A model generated the notes under the pieces. That model did not search any database, was not told the origin of the DNA, and was given only the letters and a program-made list of their open reading frames with translations. A DNA stretch of 64,000 nucleotides from Virgibacillus oceani (GTDB lineage: Bacteria; Bacillota; Bacilli; Bacillales; Amphibacillaceae). Numbering within the stretch: the stretch's first letter is position 1; every line of letters starts with the position of its first letter. This document shows, one piece after another, positions 63,629-64,000 of the stretch. The stretch spans positions 121,521 to 185,520 of the forward strand of contig NZ_BMFR01000006.1 in the NCBI RefSeq assembly GCF_014638995.1, read 5' to 3'. The position numbers and the translations under genes are program-made.

Positions 63629-63932
63629 CCGTAAACTGCGACGTAATGCGGTAGACTACCGTTCTGGAAATACACTAATGTGATATTTTATAACTTCATA
63701 CTTTATGGGGATGAGGAAATAAAAAAAGCATATTCATTCCTACTAGCAGCCCGTATACACGGAGACTCCTGTGGGAGATGAGGCATCGGTGAGACCCCGG
63801 AGCGACGAGCAAAACATCCACCGAATAAGCTACGAGTTGTGAGGAGTGCAGCATCACCGAAAATGCTTGCAACACGACGAACACCCAGCGTGAGGAGGCT
63901 CATCAGCCGCCCACGGAAAGCGAAGTGTATAC
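63629..63932. repeat. Modular palindromic element, copy 2 (with insert, truncated by an IS)
   Basis: Second copy of the element at 36763-37047: it begins CCGTAAACTGCGACGTAATG, shares the AATACACTAATGTGATATTT segment and the inner arm CAGCCCGTATACAC (63747-63760). Between CCCCGGAGCG and CAGCGTGAGG it carries about 82 extra bases (63805-63886) where copy 1 has three. The 3' inner arm stops after GTGTATAC (63925-63932), exactly where IS-end sequence begins, so the rest of the element is cut off. Confidence 0.8.
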
Positions 63933-64000
63933 TGAAGTGACCCCGAAAAATTAGACACATTAATTTATTAAGTTATCAAGCAGCTTGTAGGGCAAGATTT
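63933..64000 (-). mobile_element. IS3-family insertion sequence, 3' end only
   Basis: TGACCCCGAAAAATTAGACA (from 63938) looks like the terminal inverted repeat of an IS3-group element. It lies just outside the C-terminal codons of a transposase on the minus strand. The element continues beyond the window. It is inserted in the palindromic repeat. Confidence 0.65.
63976..64000 (-). CDS. Transposase OrfB C-terminus (partial)
   Basis: On the minus strand the last codons read NLALQAA followed by TGA (63978-63976). Endings of the type '...SPVEYRNLALQAA' are common in IS3-family OrfB integrases. Only eight codons are inside the window, so the call rests on these and on the adjoining inverted repeat. 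Confidence 0.5.

Overview
The window comes from a low-GC Gram-positive bacterium of the family Bacillaceae, most like the Oceanobacillus/Virgibacillus/Lentibacillus group. This rests on AT-rich sequence, strong GGAGG-type ribosome binding sites, frequent TTG/GTG starts and B. subtilis-type genes and synteny (ribDEAH under an FMN riboswitch, thiDME under a TPP riboswitch, mreBH, niaR, sinI, yfmR and a yfkJ-yfkI-yfkH...yfkF...yfkD-like block). No rRNA, tRNA, CRISPR array or prophage was seen. The genus is an inference.

Layout. 1-10.3 kb: ion-channel-like protein, NarL-type two-component pair, orphan SinI-like anti-repressor, excisionase-type HTH protein, RluA pseudouridine synthase, then a decaying stretch (broken merR behind a classical 19-bp-spacer MerR promoter, broken DUF6933 gene, frameshifted DUF2804 gene) with a DmpA-type peptidase and a secreted alkaline phosphatase. 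10.3-24.4 kb: riboflavin operon, ABC-F protein YfmR, large membrane protein, C45-type autoproteolytic hydrolase, heptad-repeat coiled-coil protein, TerC protein, thiamine salvage operon. 24.4-30.5 kb: CoA-disulfide-reductase-like enzyme, NSS-family transporter and a kynU-kynB-kynA operon (tryptophan to anthranilate).

30.8-42.2 kb is the most interesting part. Aminotransferase, TPP-dependent decarboxylase, ALDH7-like dehydrogenase, lysine 6-dehydrogenase, IclR regulator and DUF3870 protein face a GabD-type dehydrogenase, a glutaryl-CoA-dehydrogenase-like flavoprotein and a CaiB-type CoA transferase. They can be ordered without a gap as lysine -> 2-aminoadipate semialdehyde -> 2-aminoadipate -> 2-oxoadipate -> glutarate semialdehyde -> glutarate -> glutaryl-CoA -> crotonyl-CoA. 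The individual families are recognised from sequence; the pathway assignment, above all a TPP-dependent 2-oxoadipate decarboxylase, is inference. A KdgR-like palindrome sits at the start of this operon and a terminator-bearing leader precedes the CoA transferase gene.

42.4-64 kb: DUF1428 protein, a 20-bp tandem repeat, mreBH, CAP-domain secreted protein, an uncharacterised pair (PLP barrel enzyme plus lactone-oxidase-like flavoprotein), glutaminase, SRAP protein, SSS symporter with a tiny partner protein, niaR, AGCS symporter, the yfkJIH-like operon, a PerR-box-preceded Fe(II)-efflux ATPase, an ABC binding protein and permease without ATPase, MFS transporter, OsmC protein, YfkD-like protein and a YuiF-like antiporter. 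Dispersed repeats are prominent: a modular palindromic element at 36.8 and 63.6 kb (the second cut by an IS3-family element running off the window), two copies of a short repeat at 35.2 kb, and two REP-like perfect palindromes.
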